64,000 bases of DNA, taken from assembly GCA_963692975.2 (NCBI GenBank), contig CAXMMR010000027.1, forward strand, positions 59,937-123,936, in the 5' to 3' direction. The translations under genes and the position numbers were made by a program. The notes beneath the pieces were generated by a model that had not been told where the DNA came from, searched no databases, and worked only from the letters and a program-made list of their open reading frames with translations. Source of the stretch: CAXMMR01 sp963692975. Its GTDB lineage: Bacteria > Pseudomonadota > Alphaproteobacteria > Acetobacterales > Acetobacteraceae. How positions within the stretch are numbered: position 1 is the first letter of the stretch; every line of letters begins with the position of its first letter. This document shows positions 15,907 to 24,876 of the stretch, piece by piece.

Positions 15907-16014
15907 GGTTTTTTTTGAAAAAAAGAACCAAAAAACTTCTATCCGTAAAGACGCCTTCGGCCGACATAGATAATCGGATAAAAGTTTTTTGCTTCTTTTT
16001 TTCAAAAAAGAAGC
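15907..16014. repeat. Family B repeat, copy 2
   Basis: Left hairpin is slightly degenerate (15907-15929); right hairpin arms GCTTCTTTTTTT/AAAAAAGAAGC (15991-16014). The middle has TATCCG...CGGATA as an extra inner stem. The right hairpin contains the stop codon of the adjacent glycosyltransferase gene. Confidence 0.85.
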
Positions 16015-17084
16015 CCTTCTCTGACCTTCAGCAGCCGCTCCCGCGCCGGCCCGACGTCGAACTGCCTCGCTCGCGCCAGCCCGCGTACCGCCAGCGCCGT
16101 CCGCAGCCCGGCATCCGCCGCCAGCCGCCGCAGCGCCTCGGCCAGCGCACCCGGCTGATCCGGGTCGACGATCAGCGCCGCGTCGCCGACCAGCTCGGCC
16201 AGGCCGCCACGGCCCGAGCAGACCAGCACCGCGCCGCTCGCCATCGCCTCCAGCGCCACCAGCCCGAACGGCTCCGGCCAGCGGCTCGGCACCGCCACGA
16301 TCGCCGCTGCCGCCATCGCCGCCAGCACCGCCTCGTGCGGCCGGTAGCCATCGAGCACGATCCCCGCCGCCGCAGCCTGCGGCCGCAGCCTAGCCAGGAA
16401 CGGCGTGTCCGGCGAGCCTGGCCCGAACCGATCGGCGCCGATCATCCGCGCCCGCCAGCCCGGCAGGTCCGGCAGCGCCGCGGCGCAGGCCGCAACGAAC
16501 GCGTCCGCCCCCTTGTCGGCCACGATCCGCCCAGCAAACAGGATCTCCGGCGTCCGCACGGCCGCCGACGGCGGCAGCGCCGCCAAGTCCACGCAGTTCG
16601 GCAGCACAGCCGGCGGCGGCGCGTCGCCGACCCCTTCCATAAAGCGTTCGGCGAGCCAGCCGGACACGGTCGCCACCCGCACCACCGCCAGCAACCGCCG
16701 CCGCGCCGCCGGGTCGGCCGCGCCGCGCATGCCCTGTGGATCATTGTGCAGCACCAGCAGCACCGGCGTGTCCGGCATCGCCCGCCGCACCGCCAGCGCG
16801 ATCGCCGGCCGGTTATGCACCTCCACCAGCCCCGGCCGCAGCCGCCGCAGCGCCCGCACGACCCCGTTGGCATAGCGGCCAACATGGCTTGATGGCGGCC
16901 AGAACGGTAGCCGCACCGGCTCGAACCGCCGGGAGGCAAACGCCGCACCCTCGAACGCCCGCCCCAGCACCACCTCGCCGCCGCTCGCCAGCCGCTCCAC
17001 CAGCAGCCCGATCGCCCCGGCATGGCCCGGACCAAACCCCTCGCGCGGCGGCAGCACCACCGCGACCGAAGAGCCGCCGCTCAC
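16002..17084 (-). CDS. Glycosyltransferase family 4
   Basis: 360 residues with a GT-B fold. The C-terminal nucleotide-sugar domain shows EILFAGRIVADKGAD, then PSRWPEPFGLVALEAMASGAVLVCSGRGGLAELVGD, which contains the GT4 E-x7-E motif. The donor and acceptor are unknown; surface polysaccharide is likely. The GTG at 17084 gives a four-base GTGA overlap with the upstream GST stop and is preferred to the TTG/ATG-type start further upstream. Unusually, the last codons (GLLF, stop) are supplied by the family B hairpin at 15991-16014. Confidence 0.85.
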   Translation of the reverse strand: MSGGSSVAVVLPPREGFGPGHAGAIGLLVERLASGGEVVLGRAFEGAAFASRRFEPVRLPFWPPSSHVGRYANGVVRALRRLRPGLVEVHNRPAIALAVRRAMPDTPVLLVLHNDPQGMRGAADPAARRRLLAVVRVATVSGWLAERFMEGVGDAPPPAVLPNCVDLAALPPSAAVRTPEILFAGRIVADKGADAFVAACAAALPDLPGWRARMIGADRFGPGSPDTPFLARLRPQAAAAGIVLDGYRPHEAVLAAMAAAAIVAVPSRWPEPFGLVALEAMASGAVLVCSGRGGLAELVGDAALIVDPDQPGALAEALRRLAADAGLRTALAVRGLARARQFDVGPARERLLKVREGLLF

Positions 17085-17737
17085 GCCTGCTCGTACTTGT
17101 CGAGCCTCCACGCCACGGGCTCCGCCGCCGCCTCACCATACCAGCGATCCACAAGCGGATGCGCCCGCACCGCCGCGCAATACGCTGAGCTCACCTCGCC
17201 CAACGCCGGCCCATACGTCAGGAACCGCGCCACCACCGGCGCGAACATCGCATCCGCCAGCCCCATCGACTCGCCGAACAGGAACCCGCCGCCCGCGCCA
17301 AACCGCCGCCGCGTCTCGCCCCAGATCGCCTCGATCCTGGCGATGTCCGCCGCCACCTCCGGCGCCGGCACCCGCGGCGCGACCTCGCGCCCCAGCACCA
17401 TCGGCATCGCCATCCGCAGCGGGCGAAACCCGGCATGCATCTCCGCCGCGATCGCCCGCGCCCAGCTCCGCGCCACCCGTTCCGCCGGCCACAACCCCGG
17501 CGCCAGCTCGGCGCAATACTCGCCGATCGCCAAGCTCTCCCAGATCACCGCGCCATCATGGTGCAACGCCGGAACCAGCCCGGACGGCGTCGCGTCCCGC
17601 ACCGCCGACGGCCCATCGCCCGCCAGCGGAATGACCTCGTCCGTGACCTCAAGCCCCGCCAGGCGAACCGCCAGCCAGCCGCGCATCGACCAGGAGGAGT
17701 AGCGCCTGGTGCCGAGGATCAGACGATTGTCAGTCAA
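17081..17737 (-). CDS. Glutathione S-transferase family protein
   Basis: 218 residues. N-terminal thioredoxin-like domain with RYSSWSMRGWLAVRLAGL (a Ser-based active site, SSWS) and the cis-Pro segment SGLVPAL, then VIWESLAIGEYCAE for the glutathione gamma-glutamyl contact. C-terminal all-alpha domain from about residue 90. It is co-transcribed with the downstream GT4 gene (GTGA overlap). The start at 17737 is followed by good family similarity from the fifth residue. Confidence 0.85.
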   Translation of the reverse strand: MTDNRLILGTRRYSSWSMRGWLAVRLAGLEVTDEVIPLAGDGPSAVRDATPSGLVPALHHDGAVIWESLAIGEYCAELAPGLWPAERVARSWARAIAAEMHAGFRPLRMAMPMVLGREVAPRVPAPEVAADIARIEAIWGETRRRFGAGGGFLFGESMGLADAMFAPVVARFLTYGPALGEVSSAYCAAVRAHPLVDRWYGEAAAEPVAWRLDKYEQA

Positions 17738-17738
17738 G

Positions 17739-17945
17739 GAAGGCCAGAGGCTCTGCCTCTGGACTCCGCTGGGGCCGTGAGGCCCCAGACCCCAAGCGTT
17801 TGGAGTTCAAGCCCGCTTCTTCCTTGCTTGGCAAAGCCATTCAAATCCTCTCCGACACTCCAAACTCACCGTTGGAACATCAATAACAAATGGATTTCAA
17901 AGGCTCCGCCTTTGATGGGGTCAAGGGGCAAAGCCCCTTGCCTTG
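17739..17945. repeat. Family A repeat, full long copy
   Basis: Outer stems CCAGAGGC/GCCTCTGG and CAAGGGGC/GCCCCTTG, inner CTGGGGCC/GGCCCCAG and AAAGGC/GCCTTT. The middle includes the conserved core around GGCTTTGCCAAGC (read on the minus strand). It ends two bases from the stop codon of the ferritin-like gene. Confidence 0.9.
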
Positions 17946-17946
17946 C

Positions 17947-18765
17947 CTAAACCGCCGCCGCCTCGAACTGCCGGCGCTTGCGCTGCATCACCGTCCAAAA
18001 CAGCTTGGTCGCAACGGCCGAGAGCCGTCCGCGCGGCGGCAGACCGACGGCCTTAAGGATCATGCCGATGCTGCGTTCGATGTGGCGCAGCCGGTAGAAC
18101 CCCATCGCGCGGCTCATGTAGCCGGCGATCGAGCGCTTATGCTGGTAGGTGGCGCCGGCGGGTTCGTTGCTGACGTGGAAGGCGAAGGCGAGCTCGTCAT
18201 CTTCGGTTTCGGTGATCCGTCCGGCGGCGATGCGCAGCCGCGACAGCATGCCGAGCTTCTCGCGCCCGAGGTATCGCTTCATGTGGTCGTAGAACAGCTT
18301 GAAGTGTCGGAACTCGTCGGCGGCGATGAGCCGGCAGATCTGCTCGAGCACCGGCTCGCGGGTCGCGTCGGCCAGGGCGGAGTAGTAGCTGGAGGTGCCG
18401 GTCTCGACCATGCAGCGCGCGATCAGCTCGCCAGTGCGTGAGCCGCGGATCGAGGTGTCGATATCAAGCGGCAGCTTGTAGCCGTCCTGATAGCGCCGGA
18501 AGCAATCGGCATAGTCCCAGCCCGGATCGGCGAGCATCGCCCAGCGGCCGAGCGCATCGCCGTGCTGCACCTCCTCGACCGCCCAGTTATCGGCCGCCTG
18601 CTTGAAGTCCGGATCGTCGTTGAAGACGTTCTTGAGGTAGACCGCGTAGTCGGTGCCGTTGCGCTCGACCATGGCGGCGGCTTTGACGAGCTTGATCTGG
18701 TCCGGATCGAGCTGCGTCGCGTCGAAGCTGTTCCAGGCAACGTCGTCGATACGCCAATGCTTCAT
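17947..18765 (-). CDS. Ferritin-like di-iron protein, acyl-ACP-desaturase-like
   Basis: 272 residues, mostly helical. Two ExxH motifs, EEVQH near residue 65 and DEFRH near 150, are spaced as in di-iron four-helix-bundle enzymes, and the overall pattern resembles acyl-ACP desaturase-like proteins. No signal peptide or membrane segment is evident. Substrate unknown. It is a single gene reading away from the outer-membrane protein gene at 18975, and a family A repeat follows its stop codon. Confidence 0.7.
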   Translation of the reverse strand: MKHWRIDDVAWNSFDATQLDPDQIKLVKAAAMVERNGTDYAVYLKNVFNDDPDFKQAADNWAVEEVQHGDALGRWAMLADPGWDYADCFRRYQDGYKLPLDIDTSIRGSRTGELIARCMVETGTSSYYSALADATREPVLEQICRLIAADEFRHFKLFYDHMKRYLGREKLGMLSRLRIAAGRITETEDDELAFAFHVSNEPAGATYQHKRSIAGYMSRAMGFYRLRHIERSIGMILKAVGLPPRGRLSAVATKLFWTVMQRKRRQFEAAAV

Positions 18766-18974
18766 CTACCTGCCTGTCCGCTACTGAGGATCGGCAATTA
18801 TGACAGCCGCGGACAGGCGCCGGAAGGGGTGGCGCGCCCCTGTGGCCGCAGCGACACAGCGCATCGCTGCGCAAATGTAAGTGCCTCCAATGCATAGGCA
18901 GGTGCCCGCACAGCTGCTCAGTTGAGCCTCGTTATATCCAAAGAGATATTACGTGACCTGTCAGGACCATCATC

Positions 18975-19991
18975 ATGCGCGCATCCATCGGGCTTTCGAC
19001 ATTGCTCTGCCTGCTGCCGCTGGCCGCCCAGGCCCAGAGCGCGAATGTCGGTGACATATCGGTCACGCCCGGCACGATCGCGCTGGCCGGTGGCGCCGAC
19101 AGCAGCATGCCCGCGCCGCTGAACATGGCCCCGCCGCCAACTAGCGCCGCCGCGCCGCTGGCGGCCCAGGCGGCGCCGGTGCCGGATGACAGCGGCCTCG
19201 GCGGCTACTTCGCCAATTGGTTCAACCGGGTGGCGGTGGCGCAGGCGACCCAGCCGCACTGGATGACGCCGCTGGTGACGGTGACGCCACGGCTGGAGGA
19301 AGAGGTTCGCTACGACCAGTTCTGGGAAACCCGCGGCAACACCTCTACGCTGGACGTGTTCGACGGCGGCAAAGGTCTCGAGCTGATTCCGACGGAGACC
19401 AACGAGGTTCTGATCAATCCGCCCGCCTACCAGTACAAGCAACACACCGGGTCGCCAGCGAATGGCTGGCTGGACGACCAGTTTCTGGTGGTCAAGCAAC
19501 GCCTGCTGAGCGCCAATGAGGAAAACGGTAACTACATCGTCACCGCCTTTCTCGGCGTGACCGCAGGGTCCGGCAACGAGGCTTTCACCAACAACACCTG
19601 GGTGGTCACGCCGACGCTCGCCGGCGGCAAGGGCTGGGGCGACTTCGATATCCAGGCGACCGTCGGCGCGCCGCTGCCGCTGCAGCATCAGCACGAGATC
19701 GGCATCTCCATCGCCACCAACGTCGCCCTGCAGTATCACCTGCTGCGCTATCTCTGGCCCGAGCTGGAGATGAACGACACCTGGTGGGTGGACGGCAAGC
19801 AGCGCGGCGGCAAGAACCAGGTGTTCCTGACGCCAGGCATCATCCTCGGGCGTTTCGAGATCTACAAGCGCGTGCGCTTCATCATCGGTGGCGGCTACCA
19901 GTCCGCCATCACGCCGAAATACGTCGTCACCTCGGAGCAGACGCCCGCCTACAATCACGCCTGGATCCTGACCGCGCGCGTCGCCTTCTAG
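18975..19991 (+). CDS. Predicted outer-membrane beta-barrel protein
   Basis: 338 residues. A clear signal peptide (1-21, ending LAAQAQ) precedes a short Ser/Pro/Ala linker and alternating amphipathic strands such as GWGDFDIQATVGAPLPL, NQVFLTPGIILGRFEIY and VRFIIGGGYQSAI. The final ILTARVAF ends in Phe, typical of barrels inserted by Bam. AGGA lies eight bases before the ATG. Specific function unknown; no porin or receptor motif recognised. Confidence 0.7.
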   Translation: MRASIGLSTLLCLLPLAAQAQSANVGDISVTPGTIALAGGADSSMPAPLNMAPPPTSAAAPLAAQAAPVPDDSGLGGYFANWFNRVAVAQATQPHWMTPLVTVTPRLEEEVRYDQFWETRGNTSTLDVFDGGKGLELIPTETNEVLINPPAYQYKQHTGSPANGWLDDQFLVVKQRLLSANEENGNYIVTAFLGVTAGSGNEAFTNNTWVVTPTLAGGKGWGDFDIQATVGAPLPLQHQHEIGISIATNVALQYHLLRYLWPELEMNDTWWVDGKQRGGKNQVFLTPGIILGRFEIYKRVRFIIGGGYQSAITPKYVVTSEQTPAYNHAWILTARVAF

Positions 19992-20082
19992 ACACCATCC
20001 GGCCTGCGCCGGCCGGACGCTTCAGCTCGCTCCCATTCGGCGTTATCGTCGCGGCCGGCTTGATCACGGAGCGCCGACCGGC

Positions 20083-20460
20083 ATGCGCAGTCCAACTTCG
20101 AAGCTCCGCCACCCCGAGCGCGCCGGGCTGCATCTTCGCGTGGTGCTGGAGCAGGGCGTGGCAGTCGGCCCAGGACGCGCCGACCTACTCGAGGGCATTC
20201 AGGAGCTCGGCAGCATCGCCGCCGCCGGCCGCGCGATGGGGATGAGCTACCGCCGCGCCTGGCTGCTGGTGGAGGATACCCGTGCAGCCTTCGGCGCGCC
20301 CATCGTGGTCGCCCGGCCGGGCGGGGTCGCAGGCGGTCACGCGGAGCTGACGGAGCTCGGCGCCGCCGTGGTGGCGCTCTATCGATCGATCGAGATCAAA
20401 GCAGCAAACGCGGTCAGCAGCGAGCTGACGGCGCTGCAGCAGCTCCGCCGGACCGGCTAG
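20083..20460 (+). CDS. Stand-alone ModE-type winged-helix regulator
   Basis: 125 residues. LLEGIQELGSIAAAGRAMGMSYRRAWLLVED matches the DNA-binding helix-turn-helix of ModE-type LysR-like domains. The C-terminal molybdate-binding (TOBE) domains of full ModE are missing, as in many short ModE-like proteins, so what it senses is unknown. It converges on atpC: the two stop codons share the palindrome CTAG (20457-20460). Confidence 0.8.
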   Translation: MRSPTSKLRHPERAGLHLRVVLEQGVAVGPGRADLLEGIQELGSIAAAGRAMGMSYRRAWLLVEDTRAAFGAPIVVARPGGVAGGHAELTELGAAVVALYRSIEIKAANAVSSELTALQQLRRTG

Positions 20461-20864
20461 GCCGCTCCGGCAGCCTCCACCTCGGCCCTGGCCGACTGCA
20501 GCGCGTCCATGCTGGCGTCGATCGCGTCCACATTCATCTTGTCGGCGTCGTCATAGGCCTTCTGCGCCGCCGCCAGCCGCTGCTCGGCCGCCGCACGGCT
20601 GAGCTCGCCCACCGGCACGGCCGTGTCGGCGAGAATGGTGCAGCGCTCCGGCGTTAGCTCGGCAAATCCGCCGGCGACAAAGAAGCGGTCGGTCACACGG
20701 CCGCCCTCGTGCAATGCAATCACGCCGCCACGCAGCGTCGTGATCATCGGCGCGTGGTTCTCCATCGCCGCCAGGTCGCCCTCGCTGGCCGGCATCACCA
20801 CCATGTCGACGGCACGCGACAGCAGCAGGCGCTCAGGGCTGACGATCTCGACTTCTACGGGCAT
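20457..20864 (-). CDS. atpC: ATP synthase F1 epsilon subunit
   Basis: 135 residues; the N-terminal beta sandwich begins MPVEVEIVSPERLLLS and contains EGDLAAMENHAPMITTLRGG; a helical C-terminal hairpin follows. It belongs to the F1 central stalk and regulates rotation. The ATG at 20864 has AGGA five bases upstream; an in-frame TTG four codons earlier is less likely. A family B repeat (20882-20979) separates it from atpD, an unusual insertion inside a normally tight operon. Confidence 0.93.
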   Translation of the reverse strand: MPVEVEIVSPERLLLSRAVDMVVMPASEGDLAAMENHAPMITTLRGGVIALHEGGRVTDRFFVAGGFAELTPERCTILADTAVPVGELSRAAAEQRLAAAQKAYDDADKMNVDAIDASMDALQSARAEVEAAGAA

Positions 20865-20881
20865 GTTGGTCCTCAAGAAGA

Positions 20882-20979
20882 GGTTCTTTTTTGAAAAAAA
20901 GAACCAAAAAACTTTTTTTCGATAAAAGTAATAGCTAGTCTGATAGAGGTTTTTTGCTTCTTTTTTGCAAAAAAGAAGC
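20882..20979. repeat. Family B repeat, copy 3, between atpD and atpC
   Basis: Left hairpin with GGTTC/GAACC ends (20882-20905), AAAAAACTT, variable middle, then right hairpin GCTTC/GAAGC ends (20956-20979). Confidence 0.85.
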
Positions 20980-20990
20980 GCTCGCTTCCT

Positions 20991-22424
20991 TCAAGCTGCC
21001 TGCTTCAGGCTTTCACCCTTCTTCACCGCATCCTCGATCGTGCCGACCATGTAGAACGCGTTTTCCGGCAGGTTGTCGTGCTTGCCGTCGACGATCTCCT
21101 TGAATGACCGGATCGTGTCGGCGACGGGCACGAAAATACCCGGCGAGCCGGTGAACACCTCGGCGACGTGGAACGGCTGGCTTAGGAAGCGCTCGATCTT
21201 GCGCGCCCGCGCCACGATCAGCTTGTCGTCCTCGGAAAGCTCGTCCATGCCAAGAATGGCGATGATGTCCTGCAGCGACTTGTAGGTCTGCAGCACCCGC
21301 TGCACCTCGCGCGCCACCGCGTAGTGCTCCTCGCCGACGATGCGCGGGTCGAGCGAACGGCTGGTGCTGTCGAGCGGGTCGACGGCCGGGTAGATGCCCT
21401 TCTCGGCAATCGAGCGGTTCAGCGTCGTCGTCGCGTCCAGATGCGCGAACGAGGTCGCGGGCGCGGGGTCGGTCAGGTCGTCGGCAGGCACGTAGATCGC
21501 CTGCACCGAGGTGATCGAGCCCTTCTTGGTCGAGGTGATGCGCTCCTGTAGCGCGCCCATGTCGGTCGCCAGCGTCGGCTGGTAGCCCACCGCCGAGGGA
21601 ATGCGGCCGAGCAACGCCGAAACCTCTGCGCCGGCCTGGGTGAAACGAAAGATGTTGTCGACGAAGAACAGCACGTCCTGGCCCTCCTCGTCGCGGAAAT
21701 ACTCGGCGAGCGACAGGCCGCTCAGGGCCACGCGCGCGCGCGCCCCTGGCGGCTCGTTCATCTGGCCGTAGACCAGCGCCACCTTGGAGCCCTCGGTCGA
21801 GTTGTTCTCGCCGAGCTTGATCACCCCGGCATCGACCATCTCGTGATAGAGGTCGTTGCCCTCGCGGGTGCGCTCGCCGACGCCGGCGAACACCGAGACG
21901 CCGCCATGTCCCTTGGCGATGTTGTTGATCAGCTCCTGGATCAGCACCGTCTTGCCGACGCCGGCGCCGCCGAACAGGCCGATCTTGCCGCCCTTGAGGT
22001 AGGGGCAGAGCAGGTCAACGACCTTGATGCCGGTGACCAGGATCTCGGCCGACGCCGCCTGGTCCTCGAACGAGGGCGCCGCGCGATGAATGGGATAGAA
22101 CGTCTTGGCGTTCACCGGCCCGCGCTCGTCAATCGGCTGGCCGATGACGTTAAGGATGCGCCCCAGCGTCTCAGGCCCCACAGGCACCTGGATCGGGTGT
22201 CCGGTATCGGTCACCTCCTGGCCGCGCACCATGCCGTCGGTGCTGTCCATGGCGATGCAGCGCACCGTGCGCTCGCCCAGCTCCTGCGCCACCTCGAGCA
22301 CCAGGTCGAGCTCGCCGACCCGGCTGGTGAGCGCGTTCTGAATGTAGGGCAGCTCGCCCTCGAACTGCACGTCGACCACGGCGCCGAGCACCTGCGAGAC
22401 GCGTCCGACATTGTTGCTGGCCAT
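20991..22424 (-). CDS. atpD: ATP synthase F1 beta subunit
   Basis: 477 residues, the catalytic subunit. P-loop GGAGVGKTVLIQEL, the catalytic GERTREGNDL, and the DELSEDDKLIVARARKIERFLSQPF C-terminal segment are all present. Full length for the family. It follows atpG after 28 bases in the order atpH-A-G-D-C. The F0 genes are not beside it, as is usual in alphaproteobacteria. Confidence 0.97.
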   Translation of the reverse strand: MASNNVGRVSQVLGAVVDVQFEGELPYIQNALTSRVGELDLVLEVAQELGERTVRCIAMDSTDGMVRGQEVTDTGHPIQVPVGPETLGRILNVIGQPIDERGPVNAKTFYPIHRAAPSFEDQAASAEILVTGIKVVDLLCPYLKGGKIGLFGGAGVGKTVLIQELINNIAKGHGGVSVFAGVGERTREGNDLYHEMVDAGVIKLGENNSTEGSKVALVYGQMNEPPGARARVALSGLSLAEYFRDEEGQDVLFFVDNIFRFTQAGAEVSALLGRIPSAVGYQPTLATDMGALQERITSTKKGSITSVQAIYVPADDLTDPAPATSFAHLDATTTLNRSIAEKGIYPAVDPLDSTSRSLDPRIVGEEHYAVAREVQRVLQTYKSLQDIIAILGMDELSEDDKLIVARARKIERFLSQPFHVAEVFTGSPGIFVPVADTIRSFKEIVDGKHDNLPENAFYMVGTIEDAVKKGESLKQAA

Positions 22425-22452
22425 GTCTATGTCCTTTCGGTTCGGATCACCG

Positions 22453-23340
22453 TCACAGCGCCTCGGCGCCGGAGATGATTTCGATCAGTTCACGTGTGAT
22501 GTTGGCCTGGCGCGTGCGGTTATAGTTGAGCGTCAGGCGATTGATCATGTCGCCGGCGTTGCGCGTCGCGTTGTCCATCGCCTGCATCTGCGCGCCGTAG
22601 AAGCCGGCCGCACTCTCCAGCAATGTGCGATAGATCTGGATCGCGAGGTTCTGCGGCAGCAGCTTGGCCAGGATCGTCTCCTCGTCGGGCTCGAACTCGT
22701 AGACGCCCCGCGCCCCGCCCTTCTCGTCCTCGGCCTGCTCCTTGGGCTCCGGCAACGGAACCAGCCGCGTCTCGGTAGGGATCTGCGAGATCACCGAGTG
22801 AAACCGGTTGTACACAATCGTTGCGACATCGAACTCGCCGCGCGAGAACATCTCGGAGACCTGACTTGCCACCGTCTGCGCCTGAGCGAACTCGATGCGC
22901 TTTGACCCGCCGAACGCGGACTCGCCGACGATGTCGGATGCGAAGTCGCGACGCAGGAAGTCGCGTGCCTTGCGCCCGACGACCATCAGCTTGACTGTCT
23001 TGCCCTCGCTCTTGAGGCGCCGAACCAGGGTGCGCGCCGCCCGCCCGATGCCGGAGTTGAAAGCGCCCGCCAAACCACGGTCGGCCGTGACCGCGATCAC
23101 CAGATGCACCTGCTCGCTGCCGGTGCCGACCAGCATCCGCGGCGCGCCGGGCGTGCCGCGCACGTTGGCCGCCAGCCGGGTCAGCATCGCCTCCATACGC
23201 TCCGCATAGGGCCGCGCCGCCTCCGCCTGGCTCTGCGCGCGCCGCAGCTTGCTGGCGGCGACCATCTTCATCGCCGAGGTGATCTTGCGGGTCGACTTGA
23301 CGCTGTTGATGCGCCCGCGCAGCTCCTTGAGATTAGCCAA
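22453..23340 (-). CDS. atpG: ATP synthase F1 gamma subunit
   Basis: 295 residues, the rotor shaft. The N terminus ANLKELRGRINSVKSTRKITSAMKMVAASKLRRAQ and the C-terminal TLNYNRTRQANITRELIEIISGA are typical. The start is TTG at 23340, directly after the atpA TAA. A charged insertion (EPKEQAEDEKGGARG) near residues 200-215 is in a variable loop. Confidence 0.96.
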   Translation of the reverse strand: MANLKELRGRINSVKSTRKITSAMKMVAASKLRRAQSQAEAARPYAERMEAMLTRLAANVRGTPGAPRMLVGTGSEQVHLVIAVTADRGLAGAFNSGIGRAARTLVRRLKSEGKTVKLMVVGRKARDFLRRDFASDIVGESAFGGSKRIEFAQAQTVASQVSEMFSRGEFDVATIVYNRFHSVISQIPTETRLVPLPEPKEQAEDEKGGARGVYEFEPDEETILAKLLPQNLAIQIYRTLLESAAGFYGAQMQAMDNATRNAGDMINRLTLNYNRTRQANITRELIEIISGAEAL

Positions 23341-24876
23341 TTACGCCACGAACCGCTTGGTGAAGCCGTCGAGGAAGCCGGCGAGCTTGCTCTCCGTCTC
23401 CTTCTTCAGCTCGCGATCGTTGCGTATGCTCTCCAGGATCGACGGCTCGGACGACTTCATCTCCGACAGCAGCGCGTGCTCGTAACGCCCCACCTTGCCG
23501 ACGTCCACGCGGTCGAGATAGCCACGTGTGCCGGCGAAGATCACCACCACCTGGTCTTCGACCGGATAGGGCGTGAACTGCGGCTGTTTGAGCAGCTCGG
23601 TGAGCCGCGAGCCGCGCGCCAGCAACTGCTGGGTCGAGGCGTCGAGGTCCGAGGAAAACTGCGAGAATGCCTGCATCTCGCGATACTGCGCGAGGTCCAG
23701 CTTGATCTTGCCGGCCACCTGCTTCATCGCCTTGATCTGCGCCGCCGAGCCCACGCGCGAAACCGACAAACCGACATTCACCGCCGGGCGAATGCCGCGG
23801 AAGAACAGTTCCGTCTCCAGAAAGATCTGGCCGTCGGTAATCGAGATGACGTTCGTCGGAATATAGGCCGAGACGTCGCCCGCCTGCGTCTCGATCACCG
23901 GCAGCGCGGTGAGCGAGCCGGCGCCATGCGCGTCCGACATCTTCGCCGCCCGCTCGAGCAGGCGCGAGTGCAGGTAGAACACGTCGCCGGGATACGCCTC
24001 GCGGCCGGGCGGCCGGCGCAGCAGCAGCGACATCTGGCGATAGGCCACCGCCTGCTTGGACAGGTCGTCATAGACGATCAGCGCATGGGTGCCGCTGTCA
24101 CGGAAGAACTCGCCCATCGTGCAGCCGGTGTACGGCGCGAGGAACTGCATCGGCGCCGGGTCCGACGCGGTCGCAGCGACGACGATGGAGTATTCCATCG
24201 CGCCGTTCTCCTCCAGCGTCCGCACGATCTGTGCGACAGTGGAACGCTTCTGCCCGATCGCGACGTAGATCGTGTAGAGCTTCTTGCTCTCGTCCGTGCC
24301 GGCGTTGATTGTCTTCTGGTTAATGATGGTGTCGATCAGCACCGCGGTCTTGCCGGTCTGCCGATCGCCAATCACGAGCTCCCGCTGGCCCCGCCCGATT
24401 GGGATCAGCGCGTCGATCGCCTTGATGCCCGTCTGCATCGGCTCATGCACCGACTTGCGCGGCACGATGCCCGGCGCCTTCACCTCGACGCGCGTGCGCT
24501 TCACGTCGGTGAGCGGCCCCTTGCCGTCGATCGGGTTGCCCAGCCCGTCGACCACCCGGCCGAGCAGCCCGCGCCCGACAGGGACGTCGACGATCGAGCC
24601 GGTGCGGTTGACGGTGTCGCCCTCGCGGATCTGCGTGTCGTCGCCGAACACCACGATGCCGACATTGTCGGTCTCGAGGTTGAGCGCCATCCCGCGCACC
24701 CCGGCGCCGGGGAACTCCACCATCTCGCCGGCCATCACGTTCTGCAGGCCGAAGACGCGCGCGATTCCGTCGCCGACGCTGAGCACCTGCCCGGTCTCGG
24801 AGACGTTCGCCGCGGTGTCGAACGAGGCGATCTGCTGCTTGAGGATCTCGGAAATTTCGGCGGGACGGATTTCCAT
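23341..24876 (-). CDS. atpA: ATP synthase F1 alpha subunit
   Basis: 511 residues, the non-catalytic nucleotide-binding subunit. P-loop GDRQTGKTAVLIDTI, the conserved signature PAVNVGLSVSRVGSAAQ, and the C-terminal helical domain are intact. The ATG at 24876 shares one base with the atpH stop (TGATG) and has AGGGAG upstream; a GTG one codon earlier is the alternative. Confidence 0.97.
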   Translation of the reverse strand: MEIRPAEISEILKQQIASFDTAANVSETGQVLSVGDGIARVFGLQNVMAGEMVEFPGAGVRGMALNLETDNVGIVVFGDDTQIREGDTVNRTGSIVDVPVGRGLLGRVVDGLGNPIDGKGPLTDVKRTRVEVKAPGIVPRKSVHEPMQTGIKAIDALIPIGRGQRELVIGDRQTGKTAVLIDTIINQKTINAGTDESKKLYTIYVAIGQKRSTVAQIVRTLEENGAMEYSIVVAATASDPAPMQFLAPYTGCTMGEFFRDSGTHALIVYDDLSKQAVAYRQMSLLLRRPPGREAYPGDVFYLHSRLLERAAKMSDAHGAGSLTALPVIETQAGDVSAYIPTNVISITDGQIFLETELFFRGIRPAVNVGLSVSRVGSAAQIKAMKQVAGKIKLDLAQYREMQAFSQFSSDLDASTQQLLARGSRLTELLKQPQFTPYPVEDQVVVIFAGTRGYLDRVDVGKVGRYEHALLSEMKSSEPSILESIRNDRELKKETESKLAGFLDGFTKRFVA

